64,000 nucleotides of DNA from Clostridia bacterium (lineage in GTDB: Bacteria > Bacillota > Clostridia > Oscillospirales > Acutalibacteraceae). The translations under genes were made by a program, and so were the position numbers. Under the pieces are notes generated by a model, which was given only the letters and a program-made list of their open reading frames with translations, was not told the origin of the DNA and searched no databases. This document shows, piece by piece, positions 1-10,520 of the stretch (its first letter is position 1; each line of letters begins with the position of its first letter). Location: assembly GCA_029007095.1 (NCBI GenBank), contig JAQXHF010000004.1, forward strand, positions 1 through 64,000, given 5' to 3'.

Positions 1-1
1 T

Positions 2-319
2 TTACAGCTTGAAAAAGAAAAAGCCGCTAAGGCCAAAGAAAAACAGCGAATAGCTCTTGAAAAAGCTCGTGCCGCCGAAGCCGAAAGGGCAAGATTGGCA
101 AAAGAAAAAGAAAAGGCCAAGCTTGCAAAAATGAAAGCGGATCAACTTGAAAAAGAAAGAGCCGCAAAAGCAAAGGCAAAGGAAAAAGAGCGAAAAGCCA
201 AAGAAAAAGCTAAGCAAAAAGAGAAAGAAGCCCGTCAAAAGGCAAAGAACAAAGAAAAAGAAATTTTGAAGCGTGACAACGCGAAAACTGAATCATCAAA
301 CGAGGCAAATCAGGACTAA
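2..319 (+). CDS. C-terminal part of a Lys/Ala/Glu-rich (coiled-coil-like) protein, truncated by window edge
   Basis: Frame 2 is open from the window edge to TAA at 319; translation LQLEKEKAAKAKEKQRIALEKARAAEAERARLAKEKEKAK... is low-complexity K/A/E. Confidence 0.6.
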   Translation, partial: LQLEKEKAAKAKEKQRIALEKARAAEAERARLAKEKEKAKLAKMKADQLEKERAAKAKAKEKERKAKEKAKQKEKEARQKAKNKEKEILKRDNAKTESSNEANQD

Positions 320-346
320 TCGTAATTTATAAGCGGAGGATTAAAT

Positions 347-3300
347 ATGTTCGGTAAAAAAACGGAAAGGATAATAGTGTTGATACTCAGCATTGCCGTG
401 CTGTTGTCATCGACAGGTGTACTGCCGTCTCTTGCGGCAGACGCATCCGAATTGTCCTCGTCGTCCGTTTCCGAGTCAACCTCCGCTGAAATATCACAAG
501 AGGGCGGATCTGTCACGACTACTCAGATTTCGCAGGAGGGCGGCTCGCTCAACACTCTGTCGGGTGAGGGAACTTCGGACAATCCTTATAAGATTGCAGA
601 TGCCAACGATTTTCTTGCAATGCAAAACATCATCAACGATACTTCAAAGTCCGATAAGTATTTTGAATTAACCTCCGATGTTGATCTTTCCTCTGTTAAA
701 GCTGATGATTTCAATTCAAACGGTGTTTACGGCGGCTCGTTAATTTCAGTTGACAAAGCATTGGCTAAGGCATCAAAAAATGTCGGATTTAAACTTGACG
801 GTAACGGACATAAAATTATCGGATTGAATGTTTCGTCTGACGATAAAAACGGTATAGCTGTTTTCGGTTACATCAATTCAACATCTTCTGTGTCAAACAT
901 TGTGTTTGAGACTCCTGCTGTCACTTCAAGCGCAGATACGGCTTCTATAATAGCTGTTGTTTCCGCAGAAAATGACGGTACTATTTCTAATGTAACCGTA
1001 AATTACCCTGTGCTGACTGCTGTTTCTGCGAAGTATGCCGGCGTAATTGCCGCAGTTAACAGAGGTACTGTTATCAACTGTACCGTTAAGGGTAAAATTG
1101 CAAATTCAGGCACAGCAACAAAGGATTCACACACCGTAAGCGCGTCGGGCGTATGCGGTGCTGTTGTCGGTTATAACAGCGGAAAAATTACTTCTGTTTC
1201 CGCGATAAATGTCGGTATTTATATCCCTGAGGGCGGCAATTCCGTATGCGGCGTTGTTGCCGGCAGAAGCAACGGAACAATAACTAACAGTATAGCTACC
1301 GGCGCTATATCCGGCGGTGATTCCAAATCGGTAGCCGGAGGAGTTGTCGGTGAAGCCGTTACTCCTGACAAGAATGATAATAAATTAAGTATAACAAATG
1401 TATATGTGCTTACAGCAATATCAAAGTCGGTTGTAGGAAATGCTGTTATCGGAGCTAACGGAACCTCCGATATGTTAAAGGATTGCTATTGGTCAAGCAT
1501 TGTCAGTGGCAGAAATACAACCGTTGATTTTGCCGGAACAGGTATTAACGATCTTTCGTTCACTTCGTACAAAACCGTATGCGTAGGAAAGTCTGTTGAG
1601 CTTAAATCTAATGACCTCGGATTCAAATGGGGTAAAGCAAGCTTTTCTGATACCTATGGTTACAGAGCAAGCGGAAAAAGCGTAGAGCTTATCAATAATA
1701 AGAATTCTGCAACAGTTAAAGGTACTGTGCAGGATAGCGTTTCGAGTGTGGTTTATAATGTCGACATTATGCTGCCGTCTGAAGTGGGAGCGGGCGACGG
1801 TTCGGTTAAGCTTGTTCAGGCTTTGAAAACCGCTGTTTTAGTTCTTCCGAAAGGCGTTTCGGGCGACGGTACAGAAAAGAATCCTGTCGAGATTTCTACC
1901 GCAGGTGAATTGGCTTTAATTGCAAAAGTTCCCTATATGAACTATAAGCTCGTTTCCGATATAACGCTTACCTCGGTATCACCGTTTGAATTCTGCGGAA
2001 CTATCGACGGAAACGGACATACGCTTACTGTTGACGGACCGCTATTCTCTACCGTTTACGGTTACGAGGAGCAAACCGCTAATGTTAGAAATATTAAAAT
2101 TGTTGTTTCCGAAGAAATAAACTCCGCAGTTCTCGGAACGGCTGCCAATGCAAAACTTTCGGGTGTGCAGCTTGTACTTGCACAGAATGTGGTAGCTCGT
2201 TTAAGCTCAAAGACGGGTGTACTTCTTAATTCTGTTAACGGTGCTTCTGTTATAGATGACTGCCATGTTTCGGCTGACATTATGGTAATGGGTGATAAGG
2301 CCAAAGAAATAGGCGCGTTTGCAGGTTCGGTTGACGGAAACGGTGCGATTATTACAAACAGCGGCGTTAATACCGTAATTAAATCGGACAAGAATTCGGT
2401 ATTTGATTCGGTTTCCGGATTTATAGGAAGCGTTAATGCAGATAATACGACAATATCGAATTGCTATGTAACGGGATCGGTTGAAGCCGGAAAATTTGCG
2501 TTTATCGGCAAAACTACAACTAATATAATTAAGGTTGAAAATATAATTTGGAATAAGGGCGGAGAGAATTCTGCTCAGTCGCCGGTTGATTTTACAAATA
2601 AAACTGCCTTTGATGAGAAGCAGTTTTCCATATGGCATTTTAATTTGACCGGCGGAGCTTTCTTTACAGGCAAGGGCGGCAAGTTCATAGCTGATTTACC
2701 TCAGATAAAAGCCTTGCAGACTGCCGACAAAGATGATTTTACGGTTAATTTTGATTCCGAAGTCATAAACGCTTCTGTCAATATCGACAGCGGCAAATTA
2801 GTGCTTAATGTTTCAAGAGCCGACGGAGCGGTTACTGTCGCTAACAGTCCGATTACCATAACTGAAAATAAAACAGGACTTTCTGTTTCTCTCAGCGTTT
2901 CTAACGGACTTGACAAGGATTCTGACGGCAATTACATAATCGCTTCCTCATATGACCTTGCATATTTGAGCGAAAATATCAATGAATATTCCGACTCAAA
3001 CTTCATTATGTCTGCTGATGTCGATATGTCGGAAATAGGCGATTTCAAGCCTATTGGCGGAACGGACGCGTCATTCAGCGGTGTTTTTGACGGAAACGGT
3101 CATACAATTTTAAATCTCAATGTTAACGGAACTTCAAAATCAGCGCTTTTTGCTACTCTTGATTCTGCTGTCGTTAAGAACTTAACTTTCAAAAATGCTA
3201 AAATCAATGCAAAAGGCAGTTATTCGGCTGTTCTTGCAGGTCAGGCTGTCGGCAATACAGTTATTAAATCTGTAAGTATATTAAACTCACAAATAACCGC

Positions 3301-6300
3301 AGACGATTTATATTCAGCGGCTTTGGTCGGTTCTGTTAATTCAGAAAGTGAAGCGGTTATATCGGATATAACTGTTTCTGATACCGTTCTGCTCTCATCG
3401 GCAGGTTTTGTCGGTGGAGTGGCCGGACGCGCCGACGGTAATGTTGCTTTCGCCAATTTGACTCTTATTAATCTCAATGTCAGCGGGGCGCAAAATATAG
3501 GCGGAGCGATAGGTGCCGCCGACGGCAAAGTAAAATTATCTTCGGTTTCTGTTTCAAACTCCGATATAAGCGGTATATCCGATGTCGCAGGTTTGGTTGG
3601 CACATCAGGCTCTGAAACGGTAATTTCAAATGTAAAACTCATATCGTCGTCTGTTTCTACGGTCGGCAATGATTCGTCCTATGTATCGGGAGGTATTTCG
3701 GCTTCAAGCGCAGCCGATATTTCAAATGCGTCTGTTGATAATTCTACTGTAAAAGGCGGTATTGCCGGCGGTATAGTCGGAAGATCTACCGGTGACATAA
3801 ATATCAATAATGTAAAAGTATCCGATACGGCTGTTTCTGCTGAGGGAACAGGTACGGTTGCGGCCGGAATTTTGGCTGTTCATAATTCCGGTGGAACTGC
3901 CTCTGTTTCAAATGCAAAGTTATCGTCTGATTCTTCTGTATCCGGTGCGGCAGTCAGCGCAGGAATTGTCGGAGACTGCTCCGGCGAAACTTCATTTTTA
4001 AATGTAAAAGCTTCTGTTTCTCTTGCCGATATTAAGGGAGATATGACAGCAAGCGCCGTTTCTGCTGCCGGAATAGTCGGTAAGATCGGTGTTAAGGCTA
4101 TAAATAATGTAAAACTTAATAATGTTAAGGCAATGGGTAATATCAGTTCTGCGGCTTCGGTTGGCGGAATAATCGGTTGCATTAAAAATACCGATAACGG
4201 TTTTGATTCAAAGCTGCCGCTTATCAACGGTTGCGTATCTTCCGTTACTGTTTCTTCTAACGGTTTGGATTCCTGCGGTTTGATAATAGGCGCAGTTGAA
4301 AATAATGTACTCAATTCAGAAAATATCGCTTCTGCCGTTCAAAATGCCGTGATTTCGACAGCAATGTGTGAGTTAGGCGCATATTCGGCAATAAGCGGTA
4401 TCAGCGGTGATGTATATGATGTTAACAATCCGGGCGGCAAGCCTGTATCTCCGTCTGAAAATGTATTGAAAAACACAGATGAAATTGAGATAACAATAAG
4501 TAATTTGCCTCAGATTAACGGCTTCGTTTTCGATTCAAACAGCGGTTGGGTTTCGGAGTCGGAAGAAAGAATTGCCGTAATAGACAGTACGGAAAATACC
4601 GTTAGGCTTAAAGCTCTGCGTAAGTCTGAGGTTATGATTGTCACTTATTATATCAGCGAAGACGACGCCGAATTCAGTATTCCGGTAGGATTTAAGGTTA
4701 AAGCCGATCTGCGCGATAAGTTGGAGGGCAGCGGCACAGAAGCAGAACCGTATCTTATCTCAAATGCATATGAGCTTGAAACAATGGCTCAGTATGCGGG
4801 TGATAATGCATATTTTGTTCTGACAGACGATATCGTGCTTAATGATTCCGATTTTGCTTTCGGCGGCGGATTCTATAATGTCGGAAACGGAATTGTAACC
4901 ATAGGCAACGCTGAACAGAAATTCACAGGCCATTTCAGCGGACTTTATAACGGCAAGATACATACAATCAGCGGACTTCGCACAGGTAATAATACTTTCG
5001 GTGGACTTTTCGGAGCGATCGAGTCTGCCGTAATTTCCGACTTGATAATTGATTATGCACAGACAGAGGGCGAATATTATTCGGGAATCCTTGTCGGTTG
5101 TGCTGATAACTCGACGATAACCGGAGTTACTGTTAAAAATTCTAAGGTTAACTCTGTTCAGGGCGGCAGCTTCGCCGGTGTAATTGTCGGATTAGGCAAT
5201 GATGTAAACATTGAAAATGTAACTGTTGAAAACTGCTCTGTGACTGCGGCTGTAAATTCCGATTCGTCAACCTTTGAAGCTGTCGGAGGAATTGCCGGTC
5301 AGCTTTGCGGAAGTATAAACAAAGCTGTTGTCAATAATGTTAAGATTGAAACTTCGTGTGCGGCAGGTGGTTTGGTCGGCGTTATTCCGAACGGAGATAA
5401 CTCCCTTGTCATTTCTGACGCTGAATCGGTTGCCGATGTAAGAGCAGATTATGCAGGCGGCGTAATCGGTAAGCTCAGCAACCCTGCGTTGCTCAAAATT
5501 TCGGATGTTTCCGTTGGCGGCTGTATCGAGGGGTTTGAAAGCGGAGCGGGTATCGCCGCTTCCGTAACGGCCGAAAGCGTTGACTTTGATGTTTCAATGC
5601 TGAAAACGCCAATGATAAAGCATACGGTTATTGCCGCCGATATCAGCGGTAATAATAACGGTATTGTAATCGGTGAAACATCTGCCGACATCTTCACAGA
5701 CGCCGTTAATAAAAATACAGATGTATTCACGAATGTATATTACTCATCATATCAGAATTCTGCCGGTGTATTCGGAACAAACGAGATAAATTCGTACCAA
5801 AGCTATGAATATATCGTCAATGACTTAAATGATGTTAAATATTCGGAGAACGGTGAGAAGTATAATTCCGTTAAGCTCGGAGCTGATTACAAAACTCTTA
5901 ACGATGACAGCTTTACTGTCGGAGACTTTGATAGTTGGAAACAGCTCGTGATTGGTGATGTTACTCTTAATTTGACTGACATTACCTGTAATCAGCCTGA
6001 TACCGTCGTGTACGATTCCGATAATTCGGCTGTGCGTTTAATAAGGAAAGCCGATAATGCGGTGCTTGAACTTGTTTATGATAACGGATTGAAAGTTTCC
6101 ATACCGATTGAGGCTGACTTTAAGCTTGCAGGAAACGGAACAAAGGATAGTCCTTATCTGATATCAAGCGCAGAAGATTTTGCTGTTATGCAGCAGAGCG
6201 CGGTCGGCGGAAATGCGTATTATGCGCTTACATCAGACATAAATCTTAATGATGTTCAGCCGTCCGAGTCTTTTGACGCTAACCTTGACGGAAACGGATT

Positions 6301-7585
6301 TGTACTTTACGGTTATACCGGTAAGCCGTTGTTCGGCTCAGTAACCGGAAGTATCGTAAATGTAGGCTTCGCAGGATTTGCAATATCCGACAGTGAGAGC
6401 AAGTCCGTCGGCGCGGTTGCAGAAATTCTTAATGGCGCTGTTATCAAAAATTGTTTTGTTATCGCTGATGTTTCAGCTAACTTAAATAATCAGGACGCAG
6501 GTATTCTTGCAGGACGCGCGGTTAACGGCACTTATATTGACGGTTGCCTTACAAGCGGCAGGGTTGTATCTAATAAAGCAATTTCTGTCGGCGGCATAGT
6601 CGGTTATGCGCTTAATTCCGAAGTTTTAAGATCAGCATCTACCGCTTATGTTTACGGCGGTAAGTTTGTCGGCGGAATTGTCGGTGAAGCTGATAATTCT
6701 TCGCTTGATACGGTTGTATTTGCAAATATGACGGAATCCGTAAGCGGTACTGCGGCCAATATTGCAGGAAATGCTGTTGGCACAAAGATAACTGATGCTT
6801 ACTTTGATTCATCAGCTTCTGTTTCTGATAAATTTGTCGGTTCGGGTAGTGCGGATACTTCGTATGCGCTTTCAACAGAACAGCTTGTTTCTGCGAAAAT
6901 CAGCGGATTTATTTCAAACGGCGGCTATCCTGTACCAAGCGGCTTGATATCGGAAAGCAATTCGTCTGCTTTTGATACAGGCGTAGCGTTTGCAGCTTTG
7001 CCGGTAAGATATCTTTACGGACTGAATTCAGGAACCGCAAGTAATTATACAGATATTAAAGTAGAACCTGAGGTCAACGGCAACAAGGTGAACCTTGTTA
7101 TAGGCGGCGGATATAAGCTTACTTTGGAGCCTGTATCCGATTACACCGATTCTACTAATGAAATTGCAAGATATTCAAATCCGTCCGACATAAATTCACT
7201 TTCACTCAGCTATAAGCTCAGCGGAAAAGATGACGGTGAACTTAAAAATTCCGTAATTTCAGTAATGCTTAGAAGCGGCAAGGGCTTGGGTTCAACCTCG
7301 TTCGGACTGTTTACTAAGCTTAACGCACAGTCAAAACAGATTTCAGATATTGCTGTTGCTGACGGAGTGCTTTATGTGTCTGTCGGCGGTGCGGCCGAAG
7401 ACCGAGATTATACTGTTTCTGCCATCGACGGTAACGGAGTACAGCTTCAAGTCACCGAAATTAACGGTGAGTATGCTGTAAGCGTGGGCAGTTCCGAAAC
7501 AGTTTCCCTGAGCATAGAGATCGGCGGTAAAGCAGATCAGCCGTGGGGACTGCGTTCAATATGGCGAAGTATTACGAATAAATAA
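347..7585 (+). CDS. Giant secreted GLUG-motif / beta-helix repeat surface protein (2412 aa)
   Basis: RBS gcggagg; N-terminal signal peptide (IIVLILSIAVLLSSTGVLPSLAADA); many G-G-[IVL]-[VA]-G GLUG-like motifs (AGGVVGEA, AGGIVGRS, GGIIGCI) and DGNGH motifs. Confidence 0.85.
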   Translation: MFGKKTERIIVLILSIAVLLSSTGVLPSLAADASELSSSSVSESTSAEISQEGGSVTTTQISQEGGSLNTLSGEGTSDNPYKIADANDFLAMQNIINDTSKSDKYFELTSDVDLSSVKADDFNSNGVYGGSLISVDKALAKASKNVGFKLDGNGHKIIGLNVSSDDKNGIAVFGYINSTSSVSNIVFETPAVTSSADTASIIAVVSAENDGTISNVTVNYPVLTAVSAKYAGVIAAVNRGTVINCTVKGKIANSGTATKDSHTVSASGVCGAVVGYNSGKITSVSAINVGIYIPEGGNSVCGVVAGRSNGTITNSIATGAISGGDSKSVAGGVVGEAVTPDKNDNKLSITNVYVLTAISKSVVGNAVIGANGTSDMLKDCYWSSIVSGRNTTVDFAGTGINDLSFTSYKTVCVGKSVELKSNDLGFKWGKASFSDTYGYRASGKSVELINNKNSATVKGTVQDSVSSVVYNVDIMLPSEVGAGDGSVKLVQALKTAVLVLPKGVSGDGTEKNPVEISTAGELALIAKVPYMNYKLVSDITLTSVSPFEFCGTIDGNGHTLTVDGPLFSTVYGYEEQTANVRNIKIVVSEEINSAVLGTAANAKLSGVQLVLAQNVVARLSSKTGVLLNSVNGASVIDDCHVSADIMVMGDKAKEIGAFAGSVDGNGAIITNSGVNTVIKSDKNSVFDSVSGFIGSVNADNTTISNCYVTGSVEAGKFAFIGKTTTNIIKVENIIWNKGGENSAQSPVDFTNKTAFDEKQFSIWHFNLTGGAFFTGKGGKFIADLPQIKALQTADKDDFTVNFDSEVINASVNIDSGKLVLNVSRADGAVTVANSPITITENKTGLSVSLSVSNGLDKDSDGNYIIASSYDLAYLSENINEYSDSNFIMSADVDMSEIGDFKPIGGTDASFSGVFDGNGHTILNLNVNGTSKSALFATLDSAVVKNLTFKNAKINAKGSYSAVLAGQAVGNTVIKSVSILNSQITADDLYSAALVGSVNSESEAVISDITVSDTVLLSSAGFVGGVAGRADGNVAFANLTLINLNVSGAQNIGGAIGAADGKVKLSSVSVSNSDISGISDVAGLVGTSGSETVISNVKLISSSVSTVGNDSSYVSGGISASSAADISNASVDNSTVKGGIAGGIVGRSTGDININNVKVSDTAVSAEGTGTVAAGILAVHNSGGTASVSNAKLSSDSSVSGAAVSAGIVGDCSGETSFLNVKASVSLADIKGDMTASAVSAAGIVGKIGVKAINNVKLNNVKAMGNISSAASVGGIIGCIKNTDNGFDSKLPLINGCVSSVTVSSNGLDSCGLIIGAVENNVLNSENIASAVQNAVISTAMCELGAYSAISGISGDVYDVNNPGGKPVSPSENVLKNTDEIEITISNLPQINGFVFDSNSGWVSESEERIAVIDSTENTVRLKALRKSEVMIVTYYISEDDAEFSIPVGFKVKADLRDKLEGSGTEAEPYLISNAYELETMAQYAGDNAYFVLTDDIVLNDSDFAFGGGFYNVGNGIVTIGNAEQKFTGHFSGLYNGKIHTISGLRTGNNTFGGLFGAIESAVISDLIIDYAQTEGEYYSGILVGCADNSTITGVTVKNSKVNSVQGGSFAGVIVGLGNDVNIENVTVENCSVTAAVNSDSSTFEAVGGIAGQLCGSINKAVVNNVKIETSCAAGGLVGVIPNGDNSLVISDAESVADVRADYAGGVIGKLSNPALLKISDVSVGGCIEGFESGAGIAASVTAESVDFDVSMLKTPMIKHTVIAADISGNNNGIVIGETSADIFTDAVNKNTDVFTNVYYSSYQNSAGVFGTNEINSYQSYEYIVNDLNDVKYSENGEKYNSVKLGADYKTLNDDSFTVGDFDSWKQLVIGDVTLNLTDITCNQPDTVVYDSDNSAVRLIRKADNAVLELVYDNGLKVSIPIEADFKLAGNGTKDSPYLISSAEDFAVMQQSAVGGNAYYALTSDINLNDVQPSESFDANLDGNGFVLYGYTGKPLFGSVTGSIVNVGFAGFAISDSESKSVGAVAEILNGAVIKNCFVIADVSANLNNQDAGILAGRAVNGTYIDGCLTSGRVVSNKAISVGGIVGYALNSEVLRSASTAYVYGGKFVGGIVGEADNSSLDTVVFANMTESVSGTAANIAGNAVGTKITDAYFDSSASVSDKFVGSGSADTSYALSTEQLVSAKISGFISNGGYPVPSGLISESNSSAFDTGVAFAALPVRYLYGLNSGTASNYTDIKVEPEVNGNKVNLVIGGGYKLTLEPVSDYTDSTNEIARYSNPSDINSLSLSYKLSGKDDGELKNSVISVMLRSGKGLGSTSFGLFTKLNAQSKQISDIAVADGVLYVSVGGAAEDRDYTVSAIDGNGVQLQVTEINGEYAVSVGSSETVSLSIEIGGKADQPWGLRSIWRSITNK

Positions 7586-7620
7586 AAGTTGTTTTATTAA
7601 ATCAAGAGAGTAGGTGAACT

Positions 7621-8247
7621 ATGCGAAAGAATTTCCAACTTTACAAGACGATAATACTTGTTGCGGCTTCTGCAATAACCTTGATTGCGGTTACTTTTGC
7701 ATGGTTCGGAGTTTCAAATAACGGCACTTTTGAAAGTTTCAAAGGCGTTATCGAGGGTAATCCCGTAAGCGTTGATTTCTATCAGAAGGGAACCGATGAT
7801 GAATATGCCGCTCTTGACGGAGATATAACGCTTAACAATTTTGTCCCCGGAAGCTATAATTGCTATAAAATGCTTGTAACTACAAAGACGGCTGATCCTC
7901 TTAAACTGTCATTCACGATAGACGATTTACCGAGCGATATGCCCGCGGCGCTCAAAAGTGCTGTCCAGATTAAATATACCCTTGTTAAAGACTCATCCGA
8001 CGGTAGCTCACAAACCGTAATTTCCGAGTCAAACGGATATATCTCGCTTGACGAATATACAGACGGAGTGATTTTCGGCGGAATTGACCTTACTCAATAT
8101 CAGAGCGCAAAAGGCGATATTTTTACCATATATTATGAAATCGGTCTTGATCCGAACAGTTCTTCCGATATTTCATTGTTGAGCTCTTCGCTCGGATATG
8201 TTAATATCAGCGCACAGAGAGTAGGTATTGCCGACGGAGGCAACTGA
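7621..8247 (+). CDS. SipW-dependent-type signal peptide protein (TasA/camelysin-like)
   Basis: N-terminus TIILVAASAITLIAVTFAWFGVSNN has the TM plus AWF pattern typical of SipW substrates. Confidence 0.75.
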   Translation: MRKNFQLYKTIILVAASAITLIAVTFAWFGVSNNGTFESFKGVIEGNPVSVDFYQKGTDDEYAALDGDITLNNFVPGSYNCYKMLVTTKTADPLKLSFTIDDLPSDMPAALKSAVQIKYTLVKDSSDGSSQTVISESNGYISLDEYTDGVIFGGIDLTQYQSAKGDIFTIYYEIGLDPNSSSDISLLSSSLGYVNISAQRVGIADGGN

Positions 8248-8852
8248 TGCAAAAGGTAAAGAAAGTTTTTTCGGCAGTAATGGCGGTTATAACCGCGGCT
8301 TTATTCATCTTCGGCTTTGCTGTTTTTGTTTCTGTTATGAGAGCGGCGGGCGGTCAGATTCCGTCTGTCCTCGGATACAGCGTGATGCAGATTCAGACTG
8401 GTAGCATGGAGCCTGAGTATGAAATCGGCACGGTTATTGTTACTAAAAAAACAGACGCGGTTAAACTGAAAAAAGGCGATGTAATCAGCTTTTATTCAAC
8501 AGATTCTTTAATCAGCGGTAAGGTGAATACTCACCGCATCGTTTCGGTAAGATATGACGATGAGGGTTATCCGATTTTTATGACAAAGGGTGACGCTAAT
8601 CAGGCTGCCGATAGAATGGAAGTCGATTCCGAAAGAATAATCGGTAAGGTCATATTTAATCTCGGAACGGTCAGCGGATCGGTTATAAGCGTTTTACAGA
8701 ATCCGAAGGTCATTTTTTTCCTGATTGTGTTGCCACTGATTTTCATAACTTTTGGTGAAGCCGTAAATCTTGTAACGATGATTGCCGCCAACAGAGAAGC
8801 AAAAAAATTTGGAAGCGACAAAAACGATAATGAAAAGCCAAATGACAAATAA
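8247..8852 (+). CDS. Signal peptidase I, SipW/ER type
   Basis: QTGSMEP (Ser) and NTHRIVSV (His) boxes, TKGDAN box, N- and C-terminal TM segments. Confidence 0.85.
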   Translation: MQKVKKVFSAVMAVITAALFIFGFAVFVSVMRAAGGQIPSVLGYSVMQIQTGSMEPEYEIGTVIVTKKTDAVKLKKGDVISFYSTDSLISGKVNTHRIVSVRYDDEGYPIFMTKGDANQAADRMEVDSERIIGKVIFNLGTVSGSVISVLQNPKVIFFLIVLPLIFITFGEAVNLVTMIAANREAKKFGSDKNDNEKPNDK

Positions 8853-9345
8853 GCAAAAATTAAATATATTTTTTACTTCCGTTGTAATTTTTATTGCTGT
8901 GATTGCGGTCGGGTTTGTATTTTTCCCAAAGTTGGTCAATTACAAAACCTATTCCATTCAGACAGGAAGTATGGAGCCGAATATCCATAAGGGCAGTATG
9001 ATTTATGTAAAGGAATGTAAAAATTTTTCCGACTATAAGGTAGGCGATGTCGTCACATTTACCGATTTCGGAAAAACTAAGAGCTTTACTCACCGAATTG
9101 TTGCAATCGACGAGGAAAATCAGATGTTTACAACTAAGGGCGACGCAAACGAAGAAAATGATCTTGAACCTACATCGGCAATGTTTGCGGTCGGTAAAGT
9201 AGAATTTGCAGTACCTTATCTCGGCTATGTAGCGACTTTTTTGAATAACACGGCGACTAAAATTTCAATAGCTGTAATTTATATAGCATGGCTCGCCATA
9301 GAAATTGAAATCTATATTACGGAAAGGAAGAAGAAATATGAGTAA
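8830..9345 (+). CDS. Signal peptidase I, SipW/ER type (second copy)
   Basis: Start chosen at ATG 8830 (the track start at 8782 is TTG); IQTGSMEPNIHKGS, FTHRIVAID, TTKGDANEEND; overlaps upstream gene by 23 bp. Confidence 0.85.
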   Translation: MKSQMTNKQKLNIFFTSVVIFIAVIAVGFVFFPKLVNYKTYSIQTGSMEPNIHKGSMIYVKECKNFSDYKVGDVVTFTDFGKTKSFTHRIVAIDEENQMFTTKGDANEENDLEPTSAMFAVGKVEFAVPYLGYVATFLNNTATKISIAVIYIAWLAIEIEIYITERKKKYE

Positions 9346-9988
9346 AAGAATAATACTGATGATAGCTTCCCTTGCCGTGATACTCGGTCTGATGAATTGC
9401 GGCAGTTCATATGCCTGGTTTGTAACCGCGGCTAAGAAACAGCAGACAATTTCTGTTTCTGTTGTCAGCAGTACCAATACCGCATATCTTACCGATTTGG
9501 ATTCTGACGAGTCAAACATAATAATTATGCAAAAGGATAATCTTGTAAGTCTTGACGGCAGAGAGGCTGTTCTGAAAATTGAGAATAAATCAACTACCGA
9601 TACACAGCTGAGAATTGCGGTCGAATACACGAGCTGCAAGGACGGAAAGCCTGAGCAGGTTCGATATTCGGCAAGCGACGATGATATAACAGTTGAATTT
9701 GCCAATAAAAATTGGGCTAAAAATATCAACGCCGGCGGTGATTGCTATTTCTATTATGTCGGTGATAATTATTCCGGCGATGAAATTGATAACCTTGACT
9801 CGGTTGCTTCAATAGGTTCTGATGTTTCTGAAATAGAAGCTATCAAGAGTATTTATTATAATGAAGATGTTTCTGACAACTATTCGGGACAGAAGATAAA
9901 TGTTAAGGTTATTTTTGAATCAAAGCAAGCTGACAATGTTACATGGTCAACTGTTGATGAATACGGCGTTTCAGGCGTAGCGGAGTGA
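9338..9988 (+). CDS. SipW-dependent-type signal peptide protein (TasA-like)
   Basis: MSKRIILMIASLAVILGLMNCGSSYAWFVTAAKKQQ; AWF motif; RBS upstream of 9338. Confidence 0.7.
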   Translation: MSKRIILMIASLAVILGLMNCGSSYAWFVTAAKKQQTISVSVVSSTNTAYLTDLDSDESNIIIMQKDNLVSLDGREAVLKIENKSTTDTQLRIAVEYTSCKDGKPEQVRYSASDDDITVEFANKNWAKNINAGGDCYFYYVGDNYSGDEIDNLDSVASIGSDVSEIEAIKSIYYNEDVSDNYSGQKINVKVIFESKQADNVTWSTVDEYGVSGVAE

Positions 9989-9992
9989 AAAA

Positions 9993-10520
9993 ATGATGTC
10001 TAAGGTAAAACCTGCAAACATCTTATTTAACATTTTTATGATTATTGCCATGCTTGCAGCCGGTTTTGTCGGATTTAATCTTGTAACCGGAACAAAGGGT
10101 TATGCGGTAGTCAGCGACAGTATGAAAGAAACGCTGAATAAAGGCGATGTTGTGTTTGTCCGTGAGACTGATTTCGACAGCTTGAATGTGGGTGATGTCA
10201 TTACCGTCAAAGTTGGCGATAAGGGATATTTCACACACCGTATAGTTGATATTGATTATGAATCTCAAACGGTTAAGACTAAGGGTGACGCAAATCCGTC
10301 TAACGATCCGGGCAGAACGGAAAGTAAAATGATAGTTGGAAAAATGTGGTATAAACTGCCGCTTGCAGGATATCTTTCAATATGGTTAGGCGGCTCGACA
10401 GCGAAAAAAGGAATTATAATTCTTACTGTTGCGGCTTGTGTGCTTATAGCGCTGAACTCAATTATAGCTGCAAAGAATAAAAATCGGAGAAAGGAAGATG
10501 GCGGAAATGAGCAAAACTAA
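9993..10520 (+). CDS. Signal peptidase I, SipW/ER type (third copy)
   Basis: YAVVSDSMKETLNKGDVVFV, YFTHRIVDID, KTKGDANPSNDP; divergent Ser box. Confidence 0.85.
   Translation: MMSKVKPANILFNIFMIIAMLAAGFVGFNLVTGTKGYAVVSDSMKETLNKGDVVFVRETDFDSLNVGDVITVKVGDKGYFTHRIVDIDYESQTVKTKGDANPSNDPGRTESKMIVGKMWYKLPLAGYLSIWLGGSTAKKGIIILTVAACVLIALNSIIAAKNKNRRKEDGGNEQN

Noticed and set aside
2-238. Phe-rich minus-strand ORF at the window start
   Set aside because: Reverse complement of a Lys-rich coding tail (AAA/GAA codons give Phe-rich antisense).
2062-5730. Several minus-strand ORFs under the giant GLUG gene
   Set aside because: Ser/Thr/Ile-rich shadow frames produced by the repetitive Val/Ser/Asn coding strand.
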